DNA of 16,530 nucleotides, taken from the NCBI GenBank assembly GCA_035291705.1, contig DATDRM010000145.1, positions 1-16,530 of the forward strand, in the 5' to 3' direction. Positions 15,609 through 16,530 of the stretch are shown in pieces. The first letter of the stretch is position 1. Each line of letters opens with the position of its first letter. Under the pieces are notes generated by a model. The model was not told the origin of the DNA, made no database searches, and was given only the letters and a program-made list of their open reading frames with translations. This stretch comes from DATDRM01 sp035291705 (GTDB taxonomy: Bacteria; Chloroflexota; Anaerolineae; Anaerolineales; UBA4823). Made by a program: the position numbers and the translations under genes.

Positions 15609-16530
15609 ACACTGCCTCCGTAGGGTTAAGCTGGCTGGCACGTTCGATCGCTGAGATGATTTTGTAGTAACCGGTACAGCGGCACAAATTGCCGGTAATC
15701 GCTTGCCGGATTTCATCAGTTGTTGGCTTCGGACGTTCCTCCAGAAGTTTGGCTGCTGACATTAAGAAGCCCGGCGTGCAATAGCCGCACTGCACTGCGC
15801 CTTCCTCAATAAAAGCCTGCTGAACAGGGTGCAATTTACCACCTTTAGCCAAGCCCTCAATTGTGAAAATCTTGGCCACATGAGCGCGAGCTGCAGGCAC
15901 CAGACAGCTCATCACCGCAACCCCGTCCAGGAAGACCGTACACGCGCCGCACTCTCCTTCGGCGCAACCTTCCTTTGTCCCGATCAACCCGGCGTCCTCC
16001 CGCAATAACCGCAACAACGTCTTATGATGTCCGCTGCTAAAAGTGTACTCCTTCCCATTGATGCAGGTGACAATCGGGGAACTCGCCGCGAAGTAGCTGC
16101 TTTCAGAGAGATAGGGTTCATTTTCCAGGTAATTTTGACCCCACAACATCACCGGTTGAGCCGGAAACTCACTTCGCTGGACGTTCGCCGCCAGGTCACG
16201 CAATCCGCGTAAGGTGCAAACCCGTACCATTTCCCGCCGGTAATCCCGGGAAGCGCGGACATCATCGATTGGTTGTGACTCGGCCTCAGCCAACCTGGCT
16301 GTATCCTCGATCGTTTGATCGTCCAAATCGCGTCCTACCAGGTAAGCTTCAGCCTGTTGCGCATGAATGACGGTCGGCGCCACAGCTCCCAGGGTGATCC
16401 CTGCCCGCTCCACTTGGCGGTTCTTTTTATCAGCCCAGGTTAACACGATCGCCACGTTCACCACAGAGATCGCCTGCGCCCGGCGCAAGCTCAACTTGAT
16501 GAACGTGCCGACCTGGTTCGCATTCATCGC
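15601..16530 (-). CDS. Molybdenum hydroxylase subunit: flavoprotein C-terminal domain fused to [2Fe-2S] domains (partial)
   Basis: The reading frame runs off the window edge, so the N-terminus is missing. The first ~105 visible residues resemble the C-terminal domain of CO-dehydrogenase-type flavoproteins (RAGITLGAVAPTVIHAQQAE). A plant-ferredoxin-like [2Fe-2S] domain follows, with C188, C193, C196 and C208 (numbered from the visible Met at 16527) in GCAEGECGACTVF. The helical [2Fe-2S] domain has C247, C250 (CGYC) and C282, C284 (NLCRCTGYY). All eight iron ligands are intact. The protein would carry electrons from a molybdopterin subunit to FAD, as in xanthine or CO dehydrogenases. The FAD part precedes the iron-sulphur part, the reverse of XdhA-type fusions. 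The molybdopterin subunit is probably outside the window. Two more genes follow on the same strand with overlap or a 6-nt gap. Confidence 0.93.
   Translation of the reverse strand, partial: AMNANQVGTFIKLSLRRAQAISVVNVAIVLTWADKKNRQVERAGITLGAVAPTVIHAQQAEAYLVGRDLDDQTIEDTARLAEAESQPIDDVRASRDYRREMVRVCTLRGLRDLAANVQRSEFPAQPVMLWGQNYLENEPYLSESSYFAASSPIVTCINGKEYTFSSGHHKTLLRLLREDAGLIGTKEGCAEGECGACTVFLDGVAVMSCLVPAARAHVAKIFTIEGLAKGGKLHPVQQAFIEEGAVQCGYCTPGFLMSAAKLLEERPKPTTDEIRQAITGNLCRCTGYYKIISAIERASQLNPTEAVYE

Noticed and set aside
1..16530. CRISPR arrays, tRNA or rRNA genes, transposases, insertion-sequence ends
   Set aside because: I looked and saw no regular repeat-spacer units, no structural RNA sequences, and no transposase or integrase motifs.

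Overview
The window reads as a bacterial chromosome segment of moderate-to-high GC. The protein style (large Gram-positive-like ABC efflux cluster with a peptidoglycan-binding adaptor, CoxS-type molybdenum hydroxylase subunit, membrane GT39-type transferase) suggests a member of the Chloroflexota, probably Anaerolineae. No rRNA or other marker gene is present, so this placement is an inference.

Left block (about 24-8664, all minus strand). Reading in the direction of transcription: a four-helix membrane protein (8212-8664), a stretch of gene remnants (7730-8202), a lipoprotein (6691-7662), an efflux adaptor with a peptidoglycan-binding domain (5143-6663), a MacB/YknYZ-like ABC transporter with ATPase and permease fused (3179-5146), an OmpR-family response regulator (2375-3058), its histidine kinase (1003-2388), an EamA/DMT exporter (98-979) and a hairpin terminator (24-56). 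This looks like an envelope-stress or drug-efflux module with its own two-component switch. The regulator has a promoter with two 8-bp direct repeats 11 bp apart, a TATACT box, and a start codon so close to that box that the mRNA is probably leaderless.

The most unusual part is 7.73-8.20 kb. It looks like ordinary intergenic DNA but contains pieces of decayed paralogues of two genes of the same locus: the beginning of a DMT exporter, then the promoter and first ~20 codons of the response regulator, then the middle of a DMT exporter. The copied promoter keeps the operator repeats and the exact operator-to-box spacing, and it points at the lipoprotein-adaptor-ABC genes, so it may now bring that operon under the regulator.

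Middle block (8944-13545, plus strand). A class III PLP aminotransferase, a multi-spanning GT39-type glycosyltransferase, and an RsmF-like rRNA cytosine methyltransferase that overlaps the transferase by GTGA. The spacer 8665-8943 holds a C-rich run whose minus strand fits a G-quadruplex pattern.

Right block (13518-16530, minus strand). A partial molybdenum-hydroxylase subunit (flavoprotein C-terminal domain followed by two [2Fe-2S] domains), an overlapping small membrane protein, and a 573-residue protein whose last ~200 residues look like a nucleoside phosphorylase. Together they suggest purine or nucleoside breakdown, though the substrate is not shown by the sequence. This operon converges on the methyltransferase gene with a 28-bp overlap of the two coding regions.
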